From contig CAYSEW010000042.1 in NCBI GenBank assembly GCA_964430245.1, positions 1 through 16,875 of the forward strand: a DNA stretch of 16,875 nt, given 5' to 3'. Positions within the stretch are counted from its first letter, which is position 1. Each line of letters begins with the position of its first letter. Position numbers and translations under genes: made by a program. The stretch is from CAYSEW01 sp964430245. Lineage in GTDB: Bacteria; Bacteroidota; Bacteroidia; Flavobacteriales_D; Parvicellaceae. Shown here one piece after another: positions 5,578-14,328 of this stretch. Under the pieces are notes generated by a model. It saw only the letters and a list, made by a program, of their open reading frames with translations, was not told where the DNA came from and searched no databases.

Positions 5578-8547
5578 ATGAAAATGAAATACTTCTATTC
5601 ATTATTTATTTCCTTATTTATTGTTTTTAATTATACTGCACAATCGTTCTCGGATGATTTTGAATCTTATACTTCCGGTGATTATTTAGCAGTAGTTTCT
5701 TCTGATTGGACTACTTGGAGTGGTAACAGTGGAGGAGCAGACGATGTGCAGATCACAGATGTTGATGCCAGAAGTGGGGTTAATTCTATTTATTTTACTT
5801 CCAATTCTGGGGGTGGCGGTCCACAGGATGTCGTGCTGCCATTTGGAGGTCAATACACTACTGGAAATTTTGAATTTGAATGCGCGATGAAGGTCGAGAC
5901 TGGAAAGAATGCTTATTTTAATTTTCAGGGTGATGTAAATGTAGGTACTTCCTGGACCTTACATGCCAATTTCGACAATGGGTCTGTTACTGTTGATGAT
6001 GGAGGTGCTAATTCTGTTACAGGAACTTATCCGGTCAATAGCTGGTTTCAATTTAAAATGGACATAGATCTTACTGCCAATTCATGGGAGCTGATCTTAG
6101 ATGCTGTTTCGGTAGGTTCATTTACAAACAGTAATAATAAGCTGGCTTCAATAGACCTTTATCCGCTCAATGGAAGTGGTTTTTATGTAGATGATGTTTC
6201 CTATAACTATACTACCGGTTCTGGTGGAGGAGGCGGAGGAGGCGGAGGTTCTTCAACCCCTTTAAATATGCAAGAATTGGGTTATTTAGATCTTGTATCC
6301 ATGCATAATTCAGATCTGTCTGATATTTGGGGATGGTCTACTGGTTCCAATGAATACGCGTTGGTAGGTGTGAATGATGGAACTTCAGTGGTTGATATTA
6401 CAGATCCTACCAATCCAACAGAAATTTTTTATGAACCTGGAATGAATTCTATTTGGAGAGATATTAAAACATACAATGGTTATGCTTATGTAACTACTGA
6501 AGCTCAAAATGGTTTATTGATCATTGACCTGAATTCACTTCCTGGTAATACCAATCTTGCAACCTATTATTACACAGGTCCAGCAGGTAATGAGTGGCAA
6601 TCTGCTCACAATCTTTATATAGATGAAAATGGCATCTGTTATATTTTTGGTGCCAACAGAGGTAATGGCGGATGCATTATGTTGGATTTGAATACGAATC
6701 CAACGGATCCTACAGAAATAGGTGAGATTGATAATTGGTATGTACATGACGGTGTTGCGAGGGGAGATACTTTGTATTTAGCGCATATTACAGATGGTTT
6801 TTTTACAATTTGGGATATTGCTAATGTAAGCAATATGCAAATGTTGGGTCAGCAGATTTCACCAGGAGCTTTTTGTCATAACTTGTGGTTTTCAGATGAT
6901 GGAGATTATGTATATACAACTGATGAGATCAGTAATGGATATATAGGAGAATACAATATTTCAGATCCAACTAATATGGTGGAGCTAGACAGGGTCCAGA
7001 GCAGTCCTGGAATGAATGTGATTCCTCACAATGCTCATTTTATTAATGATTATATAGTAACCTCTTATTATAGAGACGGTGTAGTAATTCATGATGTTTC
7101 TAATAAGGGTAATATGATAGAGGTAGGGAATTTCGATACTTCACCAAATTTTACTGGAGATGGATTTAATGGTTGTTGGGGAGTATATCCTTGGCTTCCA
7201 TCTGGTTATGTAATTGCATCTGATATTGAAAAAGGATTGTATGTTTTAGGAGTTAATTATGAGAGAGGGTGTTATTTAGAGGGGAATATTACAGATGCTT
7301 CTACTACTGCACCTATCAATAATGCTAACATTGAAATATTAGGCGTTAATATATTTGATCAATCTAGTTTGGTAGGAGATTATGCTACTGGTCATGCTAA
7401 TTCAGGCACTTATGATGTGGTGTATTCTCACCCTCAATACATTAGCGATACAGCATTTGGCGTTTCTCTTTCAAATGGGGTTGTGACTATTCAGGATATG
7501 CAATTGATTCCTTTGCAAGGATTTAACCTTATAGTACATGCCAATGATTTTTCTGCTACTGCTGGAATTGCCAATGCAGAAGTGTTGATCTATAACAATG
7601 ATTTCACCTTCAATGGACAAACGGATGCCAATGGAAATGTTACATTTTCTAGCTTCTACCCAGGTACATACAATATCCATGTAGGCTTATGGGGGTATGT
7701 TGAATATTGCTCAACAGGTGAATTGATCGATGGTTCCAATCTGAATTACATTGCAGACCTTGAACCTGGATATGCAGACTTTTTCAATTTAGATCTTGGA
7801 TGGACTGTCAGTGGTAATGCTCCAGATGGTGTATGGGAGAGAGATGTGCCAGACGGGACTACTTATCAGGGAAATCAATGTAATCCTGGTGAAGATGCAA
7901 TAGATTGTGGTGATATGGCTTATGTTACTGGTAATGCTGGAGGTAATGCTGGTTCTGATGATGTAGATCAATCTTCTACTATACTAGAATCACCTGTTAT
8001 AAGTTTAAGCTCTTCAATTGGTGGTGCAATAGTAGATATGCAACTTTGGTGGTTCAATGATGGAGGTAATAGTCCTGCCAATGATACCTTAAGTGTCTAC
8101 CTTTCAGATGGAAGTCAGCAAGAGCTAGTTGGTGAATTTTTAGCTTCTCAAAGTGGGATGCAATGGGCTGACACCTCTTTTCTAGTTCCAGGGAATTTGG
8201 ATTGGAGTAATTTAAAATTAAAGGTTGTTACAGCAGATTGGCAAGCCGATGGTGGTCATTTAGTCGAAGCGGGTATAGATAATTTTAAAGCATATAATAC
8301 ACTTGCTGTTAATGATGCATCAAATTTTGAATCTGTTTCTATTTATCCAAATCCATCTAATGGTGAATTTTACATTAATACAGAGCTTCAGCTAGATGAA
8401 TATGAACTTTATGATTTAGCTGGTAAGCTGGTTCAGTATTCGAAATTAACATCAACTACTTTTTCTATAAAAGATAAAGGTGTTTATCTAATCGTTTTTA
8501 GAGGAAATGGGGTTCAGTCCTCTCCTAAAAAGATCATTGTTTATTAA
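5578..8547 (+). CDS. Secreted multidomain T9SS cargo protein, choice-of-anchor B type
   Basis: A 989-residue extracellular or cell-surface protein. The signal peptide is MKMKYFYSLFISLFIVFNYTAQ. Residues about 23-210 look like a LamG/concanavalin-type jelly-roll (starting SFSDDFESY). A linker with nine consecutive Gly (216-224) follows. Residues about 230-560 are LVIVD-type beta-propeller repeats (TSVVDITDPTNPTEIF, NGLLIIDL, YIGEYNISDPTNMVEL), as in the choice-of-anchor B family. Residues 565-647 and 648-730 are two carboxypeptidase-regulatory-like or PEGA-like sandwiches. About 733-905 is another jelly-roll-like module ending in EAGIDNFKAYN, the usual end of such a unit. The C-terminus (about 915-989), with SIYPNPSNGEF and ending KKIIVY, is a T9SS type A sorting domain, cleaved on export. 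No catalytic motif is visible; adhesion or carbohydrate binding is likely (inference). The sorting domain and propeller are the firmest calls. Confidence 0.9.
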   Translation: MKMKYFYSLFISLFIVFNYTAQSFSDDFESYTSGDYLAVVSSDWTTWSGNSGGADDVQITDVDARSGVNSIYFTSNSGGGGPQDVVLPFGGQYTTGNFEFECAMKVETGKNAYFNFQGDVNVGTSWTLHANFDNGSVTVDDGGANSVTGTYPVNSWFQFKMDIDLTANSWELILDAVSVGSFTNSNNKLASIDLYPLNGSGFYVDDVSYNYTTGSGGGGGGGGGSSTPLNMQELGYLDLVSMHNSDLSDIWGWSTGSNEYALVGVNDGTSVVDITDPTNPTEIFYEPGMNSIWRDIKTYNGYAYVTTEAQNGLLIIDLNSLPGNTNLATYYYTGPAGNEWQSAHNLYIDENGICYIFGANRGNGGCIMLDLNTNPTDPTEIGEIDNWYVHDGVARGDTLYLAHITDGFFTIWDIANVSNMQMLGQQISPGAFCHNLWFSDDGDYVYTTDEISNGYIGEYNISDPTNMVELDRVQSSPGMNVIPHNAHFINDYIVTSYYRDGVVIHDVSNKGNMIEVGNFDTSPNFTGDGFNGCWGVYPWLPSGYVIASDIEKGLYVLGVNYERGCYLEGNITDASTTAPINNANIEILGVNIFDQSSLVGDYATGHANSGTYDVVYSHPQYISDTAFGVSLSNGVVTIQDMQLIPLQGFNLIVHANDFSATAGIANAEVLIYNNDFTFNGQTDANGNVTFSSFYPGTYNIHVGLWGYVEYCSTGELIDGSNLNYIADLEPGYADFFNLDLGWTVSGNAPDGVWERDVPDGTTYQGNQCNPGEDAIDCGDMAYVTGNAGGNAGSDDVDQSSTILESPVISLSSSIGGAIVDMQLWWFNDGGNSPANDTLSVYLSDGSQQELVGEFLASQSGMQWADTSFLVPGNLDWSNLKLKVVTADWQADGGHLVEAGIDNFKAYNTLAVNDASNFESVSIYPNPSNGEFYINTELQLDEYELYDLAGKLVQYSKLTSTTFSIKDKGVYLIVFRGNGVQSSPKKIIVY

Positions 8548-8551
8548 GTAA

Positions 8552-11500
8552 TTACTTTTTAGCTTTCAATCGAAGAAAAGAAAAAAGCCTTTGGATGTTA
8601 GAGAATGAATTGATCATCCATTTCAGTATATCGTAATAGAGAGTGATGATGAGTAATGTGGTCATTAGCCATATTACAATAAGATTAGCATAAAATGTAT
8701 CGATATAAACCCCAAATATTTTCTTTTTAGGAGCATAGAAATGAGCTTTAAAATAGTCAAAATCATATGGGTCTAGGTAGATAGGGTCTTTTTTCTGTAT
8801 CACACTAAATTCATTCTCATCTGTAAAAGTCATGGTGTTAGAATTGGTAACAAAATCTTCAAGTGCTTTGTTTTTGAATTTTTGTTTGAATTGATTAAAG
8901 CTCTCATCTTTGATCCTACTCATGAGCTTCTTCATACTATTGTATTGCTTTTTATTTATGCTATTTGAAGCGAGTTTGTTATCTATTTTTTCTATAAAAG
9001 ATTTAGATGGTTTGGTATAGGTTCGCTGGATCTCGTCTTTTTTCTTTTCGAATTTATTATAGGTTAGCATGTATCCCTTCTTAATGATCTTAAGGTAATT
9101 GTCTATGTTATAATAAGTGTCTGCATTAAATTTATCTAGTGTTAATTGCTCTAGTGCTTCACATAGATTAGCTTCTTTGCAGTCATCAGAAGTGTTCCTT
9201 AATTCCTTTTCTAGCTCATTTTTAAGGATAGTTAGCTGCCTTTGAACCTCTTTAGTTTTATTCTCATCTACTTCTTCATTCTTTTTTTCTGTGTACCTAT
9301 TGATTACCTTTAATTTAGATTCTAGGTTGCTGATCCATTGGTCTTTTTTCCAGTTGGCAAAAGACATCTCTTTATCGAAGTCATAGAATATTTTTTCGTA
9401 ATCATTGTCTTTGAACTGGGTAACGGCCATAGCCTCATATGCCCATCTAGAAGCCATTATGTTTCCAATTGTTGGCACATGTGATTTAGCAGCAAATAGA
9501 GGATTTAGCTTATCAAAAGAAACAATGATTCCACTAAAAAGTAGCTGAGGAATGATACAAATAGGAATCAGAATATAGATCACTTTTACAGAGTTAAAGC
9601 TCGCAGAAATATTCAGCCCTAATAAATTAGCAAAACAGGAAACAGAAAACAGTACCATCCAGTAGGCAATGTTCATCCCATGTATTTCAAGAATCCAGTT
9701 GCCGATTAATACATAAAATAAGGTTTGGATCAATGAGATGAAAAACAAAAGAAGGATCTTTGAGAATAGATAGCTTCCTTTACTTAGGTTCAAAAACCTT
9801 TCTCTTTTTAGGATTTTTAGGTTTCCGATAATTTCTTCTGCACTGGTAGTGAGACCTATGAAAAGCGCAACTATTACTGATATAAAAAGGTATTGAGGTA
9901 GGTTTTCACTGTCATAAAAAGTGTAATTGTTATCTCCTAAAAAGTTAGTGTCCATGTACTTCATGAAAAAAGCCAAAATAGCAGCTAATACAGGAGATTC
10001 AAACAAAGTAATAATCATGTACTGAGTATTGGTCAGCTTAGATTTAAAGTCTCTTACAAAGAAAGTGACAGCTTGCTTTATTTTATTGGGAATCTTAAAG
10101 ATACTTTCAGGAATTTCTTCTTCTTCATCTTTAATCTCATTGCTCTCATGTAGGGCTTCATAATGATTGTTCCATTCTTCAGGAGATACCTTTCTGTTAG
10201 GTGTGTGATTTCCGTATTCATCCACTACCTTCATGTCTATGATGTTGAAAATCTGTTCTGGATTGACATTACCACAAACTCCACATTCACTCTCATCTGC
10301 ATTTACATGGTTAACCAGTTTTTTAAAGTAGATGACAGCATCTACAGGATTGCCATTATAGATTGGATAGCCACCTACGTCTAGAATAATAAGCTTGTCA
10401 AACATTTTAAAAATATCTGACGAAGGTTGATGGATCACCACAAAGATCAACTTTCCTTTTAACGCTAAGATCTTGAGGAGGTCCATGATGTTTTCTGAAT
10501 CTCTTGATGAAAGACCAGAAGTTGGTTCATCAACAAAAAGAACCGAAGGCTCACGAATAAGCTCTAAAGCAATATTCAATCTTTTTCTTTGACCTCCAGA
10601 AATTGTTTTCTCCAAAGGACTGCCTACCTTAAGGTCTTTGGCTTCATATAATCCAATAGATTTAAGAATTTCCGAAACCATTTTCATGAGCTGATGGTCA
10701 TCATAATTACCAAAACAAAGCTTGGCATTGTAAAATAAATTCTGATAGACAGTCAATTCTTCAATCAATAGATCATCCTGAGGAACAAATCCAATAACAC
10801 CTTCCAGCTTTTTGGATTCTTTATAGATATCAATTCCATTAATAGTAACTGATCCTTCACTAGGAGGGTAGTTGCCGTTGAGGACGTTGAGTAATGTGGA
10901 TTTGCCTGCTCCAGAACCTCCCATAATACCTATGAGTTTACCCGATTCTTCTGCAAGTGAAATATCCCTTAAACCTAGGTGACCAGATTTAAATTTATAT
11001 TGAATATTCTGTGCTTTAAAAATGATCCTGGAAGAAGTGTCATCACTTAAATATTGGCTAATGATATCACTATAATAAATTGGCTGAACTTTCGAGCTTC
11101 TAATAGAAGAACCTTGTGTTAAGATCTGAACCCTACCAGCAGGTAGAAGCTGTCCATTTAAATACAGCTCATGATCTCCATAATATTTAACAAAATAGGT
11201 ATTTACTGAATTAACCTGAATAATCCTCAGATAACCAGAAATAGTTTCGGAATAAATATGCTTAGATACTTTGTCTTTTGAGGACTCTTGATTATTTACT
11301 ACTAAATAATTTTCTGAGCTGATCTCATCATCGGTGCCAGCTTTCACATAATCTAGGCAGCATTTAAATTCTTCTGGGCTAATGTTAAAGGTGTCTGCTA
11401 CTGTTGATGCAAATTCATATTCCTGTTCGGAAATTTCATTGTCTGCATATACGAATTCTAAGATCCTAATAAGTACTATTACTTTCTGTCTTTGTGCCAG

Positions 11501-11788
11501 CTCTTCATTGATCTGTGTACAGATTCTTAAGATCTTCACAGAGTTAACAGAAGTTCTTTTCCTTTTTCCGTCTTTCTTTTTTGATTTCCCCTGATGAGTT
11601 TCCAAAAACTCATCAAACAGGTCTAGGTATTCTTTTACTCTTTCTTGGTTGAGCTCTTGTTTTAAGAATAAGCTAACGATTTTTCTAGAGCCAGCATCTG
11701 AATTGATCTCATTGGTTTCCTCATTGATTTCTACTTTTGCGATGATCGCAAACAATTGCATCAATGCTTTGAGGATTCTTTCACTCAT
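8552..11788 (-). CDS. ABCG-like ABC transporter (ATPase-permease fusion) with N-terminal TerB-like and FHA-like regions
   Basis: A 1078-residue half-transporter with cytosolic ATPase first, as in ABCG/White proteins. Residues 1-150 are helical and TerB-like (tellurite-resistance fold). Residues about 178-250 resemble a degenerate FHA-type beta domain (YLNGQLLPAGR, GSSIR). The nucleotide-binding domain spans about 257-485: Walker A GGSGAGKST (Lys296), signature SGGQRKR (397-403), Walker B VLFVDEP with Glu421, and switch His453, all intact. A linker follows with Cys502 and Cys505 (CGVCGNVNPEQ), then RKVSPEEW. Membrane segments lie near 590-609, 633-650, 677-699, 707-729, 736-756 and 1033-1051. 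The loop before the last one, about 757-1032, is highly charged, partly coiled-coil and probably periplasmic, far larger than in typical ABCG proteins. It is third in an operon behind two envelope proteins and converges with the T9SS gene (4-bp gap). The substrate is unknown. Confidence 0.88.
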   Translation of the reverse strand: MSERILKALMQLFAIIAKVEINEETNEINSDAGSRKIVSLFLKQELNQERVKEYLDLFDEFLETHQGKSKKKDGKRKRTSVNSVKILRICTQINEELAQRQKVIVLIRILEFVYADNEISEQEYEFASTVADTFNISPEEFKCCLDYVKAGTDDEISSENYLVVNNQESSKDKVSKHIYSETISGYLRIIQVNSVNTYFVKYYGDHELYLNGQLLPAGRVQILTQGSSIRSSKVQPIYYSDIISQYLSDDTSSRIIFKAQNIQYKFKSGHLGLRDISLAEESGKLIGIMGGSGAGKSTLLNVLNGNYPPSEGSVTINGIDIYKESKKLEGVIGFVPQDDLLIEELTVYQNLFYNAKLCFGNYDDHQLMKMVSEILKSIGLYEAKDLKVGSPLEKTISGGQRKRLNIALELIREPSVLFVDEPTSGLSSRDSENIMDLLKILALKGKLIFVVIHQPSSDIFKMFDKLIILDVGGYPIYNGNPVDAVIYFKKLVNHVNADESECGVCGNVNPEQIFNIIDMKVVDEYGNHTPNRKVSPEEWNNHYEALHESNEIKDEEEEIPESIFKIPNKIKQAVTFFVRDFKSKLTNTQYMIITLFESPVLAAILAFFMKYMDTNFLGDNNYTFYDSENLPQYLFISVIVALFIGLTTSAEEIIGNLKILKRERFLNLSKGSYLFSKILLLFFISLIQTLFYVLIGNWILEIHGMNIAYWMVLFSVSCFANLLGLNISASFNSVKVIYILIPICIIPQLLFSGIIVSFDKLNPLFAAKSHVPTIGNIMASRWAYEAMAVTQFKDNDYEKIFYDFDKEMSFANWKKDQWISNLESKLKVINRYTEKKNEEVDENKTKEVQRQLTILKNELEKELRNTSDDCKEANLCEALEQLTLDKFNADTYYNIDNYLKIIKKGYMLTYNKFEKKKDEIQRTYTKPSKSFIEKIDNKLASNSINKKQYNSMKKLMSRIKDESFNQFKQKFKNKALEDFVTNSNTMTFTDENEFSVIQKKDPIYLDPYDFDYFKAHFYAPKKKIFGVYIDTFYANLIVIWLMTTLLIITLYYDILKWMINSFSNIQRLFSFLRLKAKK

Positions 11789-11822
11789 GGATCTATTTTA
11801 GCTTAATTTATTGGAGTAATAA

Positions 11823-12269
11823 TTATTGTTGAAAACCTATCATCATAAGCATGCATCCATCTAGTGATACATCTAAATCAAGAGATGCTTCTACAATGCA
11901 ATCTATGGTGTTTTCAACTTTGAAATCCCAATATGGAGCATTTTTGTATTGATTACTATTAAAAAGTGGATTTCTAGTTGTTTCAGTATCATAGAGCTTA
12001 AAAACTAGCGCACCTTGATCTGCAGTGGAGCCAGCAATTCTGTAAGTAGATCCTCCGTATAATGTTACTTTGAATTCTGCTTTTTCATCACTATTTACAA
12101 ATGCTTTGTAAACCTGTCCATCAGAAATAAAAATACTTTTAGAGTTTTCATTGGTTGATTGAAGCAGCTCACTTACCAGGGGTTCGAGCTCGTCACATTT
12201 AGTTTGTGAAAATGTGCTTGTAGAAATGCACATAATCGCTATTACAAAGTAGATTTTGAGGTTCTTCAT
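11823..12269 (-). CDS. Small periplasmic PPC-like beta protein of unknown function
   Basis: A 148-residue exported protein. The start is set at ATG 12269 (MKNLKIYFVIAIMCISTSTFSQ, a clean signal peptide), one base after the upstream gene's stop. An ATG six codons upstream would overlap that gene by 17 bp. After the helical start (CDELEPLVSELLQ) come beta strands: AEFKVTLYGGSTYRIAG (64-80), ALVFKLYD (87-94), and YWDFKVEN followed by TIDCIVEASLDL (113-132). The chain ends GCMLMMIGF (138-146). The order resembles pre-peptidase C-terminal (PPC) sandwich domains. Cys25, Cys124 and Cys139 remain in the mature chain. It is the middle gene of the operon; 34 bp separate its stop from the transporter start. 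I infer a soluble or envelope-bound partner of the transporter and its large loop. No enzyme motif is visible. Confidence 0.75.
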   Translation of the reverse strand: MKNLKIYFVIAIMCISTSTFSQTKCDELEPLVSELLQSTNENSKSIFISDGQVYKAFVNSDEKAEFKVTLYGGSTYRIAGSTADQGALVFKLYDTETTRNPLFNSNQYKNAPYWDFKVENTIDCIVEASLDLDVSLDGCMLMMIGFQQ

Positions 12270-12270
12270 T

Positions 12271-13176
12271 TTATTGTGTGTATTCATTTCTTATTTCCAT
12301 CAGCTTTGAAGTGATGTTGTTAATTAGTTCATCTGTTTTGTTGATCTCTCTTTTACTTTTGATGACTGTAGTTTTAGTAGAAGCGTCTGTTTCTGAAGGA
12401 ATGTATTCATATACATATTCTATCTCATCAAAAATACCATAGAGCTCTTCTAGTTCAGATGAAAGGTCTATGTAATCGTCAGTAGTGCCTAGCTGACCCA
12501 GCATGTCAATTAACGATTCAAGAGCAGATTTTTGTTCAGCGATCCTATTGGCAATCAATTGATTGTTATACTCTTGAACCGATTTACAAGCGATATACAT
12601 GGCTTCTAGCCATCCGCCAGCCAATACCAATGCTGCAACATCGTCCTTGTCATTTTCCTTTAAATATAGATCGGTTTCTTTGTAAGCTTCTGATACCAGC
12701 ACAGTCATGGAGTCTTTTACTCCCATGTTATTGCTGAACCTTTCAAGTAGCTCATCATTGAAAGCATTTTCAAGACCAATGTAGTTGGCCATCTCCCTTA
12801 CCGTTTTCATGTATTTGATGCTTAGGTCATTGTTCTCATAGATCGCAGCGTATCCAAGATCGGTTCCGTAAATACCCAGGTTAAATGCTTTTAGGAAATC
12901 AGTAGAGTAATTAGGAGCATTTTCCATTGGGTTCATTGCATCAGCATCAAATTCTGCACCAGCTTCTTTTATGTACATAGCTGTCTGGATAGGAGAGGGG
13001 ATACTAAAAATAGAACCGCCTACAGCAATATCCAAGTTTTGGTGATCTTGGCTGTTGTTAGTTTCTTCATTATTAGCGTCATTATTTTCAGTTTCTTTTT
13101 CTGCTGATTCACAATTGGTAAAGCAAATAATACATGCCAGAAAATAGAGTGTGGATAGTTTAGTTAGTTTGGTCAT
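12271..13176 (-). CDS. Probable helical lipoprotein, first gene of the transporter operon
   Basis: A 301-residue exported protein. The N-terminus MTKLTKLSTLYFLACIICF has a hydrophobic core ending at Cys22 (F-T-N-C, a poor lipobox but the natural lipidation site in Bacteroidota), followed by an acidic Glu/Asn-rich stretch (23-46) typical of a lipoprotein tether. The rest (about 50-300) is almost wholly helical. It includes SIPSPIQTAMYIKEAGAEFD (57-76), NLGIYGTDLGYAAIYE (98-113) and LAGGWLEAMYIA (185-196), which look like strongly conserved family segments. No catalytic motif is seen. To my recollection, similar proteins of unknown function are common in Bacteroidota. It leads the minus-strand operon with the PPC-like protein and transporter, and is likely an outer- or inner-membrane-tethered periplasmic component. 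Its promoter must lie in 13177-13356, where I see no convincing box for this strand. Confidence 0.8.
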   Translation of the reverse strand: MTKLTKLSTLYFLACIICFTNCESAEKETENNDANNEETNNSQDHQNLDIAVGGSIFSIPSPIQTAMYIKEAGAEFDADAMNPMENAPNYSTDFLKAFNLGIYGTDLGYAAIYENNDLSIKYMKTVREMANYIGLENAFNDELLERFSNNMGVKDSMTVLVSEAYKETDLYLKENDKDDVAALVLAGGWLEAMYIACKSVQEYNNQLIANRIAEQKSALESLIDMLGQLGTTDDYIDLSSELEELYGIFDEIEYVYEYIPSETDASTKTTVIKSKREINKTDELINNITSKLMEIRNEYTQ

Positions 13177-13330
13177 CTCAATGATTTTCGATAATAGCTA
13201 CCAAAGAAAATAATAATGAGGGTAACTTCCAAATTAGTTAGGGTAAATTAAATTAATGTTCAGAACTATTTATTTTTTTGATTATTTCATAAGTTCTTAA
13301 GTCAAATCTTCAATCTCATTGATCCTTTTT

Positions 13331-13338
13331 TAACTTTG
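13331..13338 (+). promoter_or_regulatory. -7 promoter box of the pfkA-priA unit
   Basis: TAACTTTG is a perfect TAnnTTTG -7 box, 18 bp before the pfkA ATG at 13357; transcription would start near 13345, leaving a leader of about 12 nt. No TTG is seen at the expected 17-23 bp upstream. The divergent operon starts at 13176, so 13177-13356 (180 bp) must hold both promoters. Confidence 0.55.
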
Positions 13339-13356
13339 TTCAACTAATCAGATCAG

Positions 13357-14328
13357 ATGAAGAGAATTGGGGTTTTTACCAGTGGTGGTGATTCACCGGG
13401 AATGAATGCATGTATCAGGGCCGTAGTGCGTTCTGCTATAGATAGTGGTCTGGAAGTATGTGGCATTAAAAAGGGCTACAATGGGATTATTGCTGGGGAT
13501 ATTGAAGTGCTTAATTCTAGGAATGTGAGTAATGTTATTCAGCGTGGAGGTACTTTTTTAAAATCTGCAAGGAGTAAAGAATTCATGACTATCGAGGGAC
13601 GTCAGAAAGCCCATGCTCAACTAATGGAGAAAGGAATAGAAGGGTTGGTAGCTATTGGAGGTGATGGTACTTTTACTGGAGCCATGGTTTTTGAAAAAGA
13701 ATTTGGATTTCCAATGGTAGGTATTCCTGGAACGATAGACAATGACCTTTACGGGACCGATAGTACCATTGGGTATGATACTGCCTTAAATACTGTGGTT
13801 GAGGCGGTGGATAAAATTAGGGATACTGCCCATAGTCATGACAGGTTATTCATTGTTGAAGTAATGGGAAGAGATGCTGGCTTTATTGCTTTACGTAGTG
13901 GTATTGCAGTAGGTGCAGAAGCCATTCTAGTTCCTGAAACTACTACTTATATAGAACAATTATTGCATAAAATACAAACTGACTGGAAGAAGAACAAAAC
14001 AAGTAGTATTGTAGTTGTTGCTGAAGGGGATGATTATGGCGGTGCTTATAAAGTAGCGGATGCTGTTCGAGAGAAATACGATCATTTCGATATTAAAGTC
14101 ACCATACTCGGTCATGTGCAAAGAGGAGGTTCTCCTAGTGCATATGATAGAGTGTTGGCCAGTAGATTAGGTGTTGAAGCTGTGAGGTCATTAAAATCGG
14201 GAAAGAATGGGGTGATGATAGGTGTGCAGAACAATCAGCTTTCCTATACCCCTTTTGAAAAAGCGATCAAGTACAATAAAGAGTTGAATCAAAGCTTATT
14301 GGAGCTTGTAAGAGTACTTTCCATTTAA
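13357..14328 (+). CDS. pfkA: ATP-dependent 6-phosphofructokinase
   Basis: Cytosolic glycolytic enzyme that phosphorylates fructose 6-phosphate to fructose 1,6-bisphosphate. The 323-residue length fits bacterial PfkA, with the start at ATG giving MKRIGVFTSGGDSPGMN. Motifs seen: GGDS (10-13), GGDG (101-104), the catalytic PGTIDND (124-130, Asp128 as base), MGRDAGFIAL (170-179), and GHVQRGGSPSAYDR (252-265) for sugar-phosphate binding. Gly at the GGDG end and Gly in PGTIDND mark the ATP-using type; pyrophosphate-dependent enzymes carry Asp and Lys at these places. It lies behind a perfect -7 box, and its stop codon shares one base with the priA start (TAATG), so the two are co-transcribed and likely coupled in translation. 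The pathway link between them is not obvious. Confidence 0.97.
   Translation: MKRIGVFTSGGDSPGMNACIRAVVRSAIDSGLEVCGIKKGYNGIIAGDIEVLNSRNVSNVIQRGGTFLKSARSKEFMTIEGRQKAHAQLMEKGIEGLVAIGGDGTFTGAMVFEKEFGFPMVGIPGTIDNDLYGTDSTIGYDTALNTVVEAVDKIRDTAHSHDRLFIVEVMGRDAGFIALRSGIAVGAEAILVPETTTYIEQLLHKIQTDWKKNKTSSIVVVAEGDDYGGAYKVADAVREKYDHFDIKVTILGHVQRGGSPSAYDRVLASRLGVEAVRSLKSGKNGVMIGVQNNQLSYTPFEKAIKYNKELNQSLLELVRVLSI

Noticed and set aside
10163..10384. Small plus-strand reading frames inside the transporter gene (also at 11382-11594)
   Set aside because: They are antisense shadows of a well-supported ABC transporter gene and have no recognisable features.
13261..13305. AGAACT ... AGTTCT inverted arms in the pfkA upstream region
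   Set aside because: Arms of about six bases around a loop of more than 20 bases in AT-rich DNA are expected by chance and make no stable hairpin.
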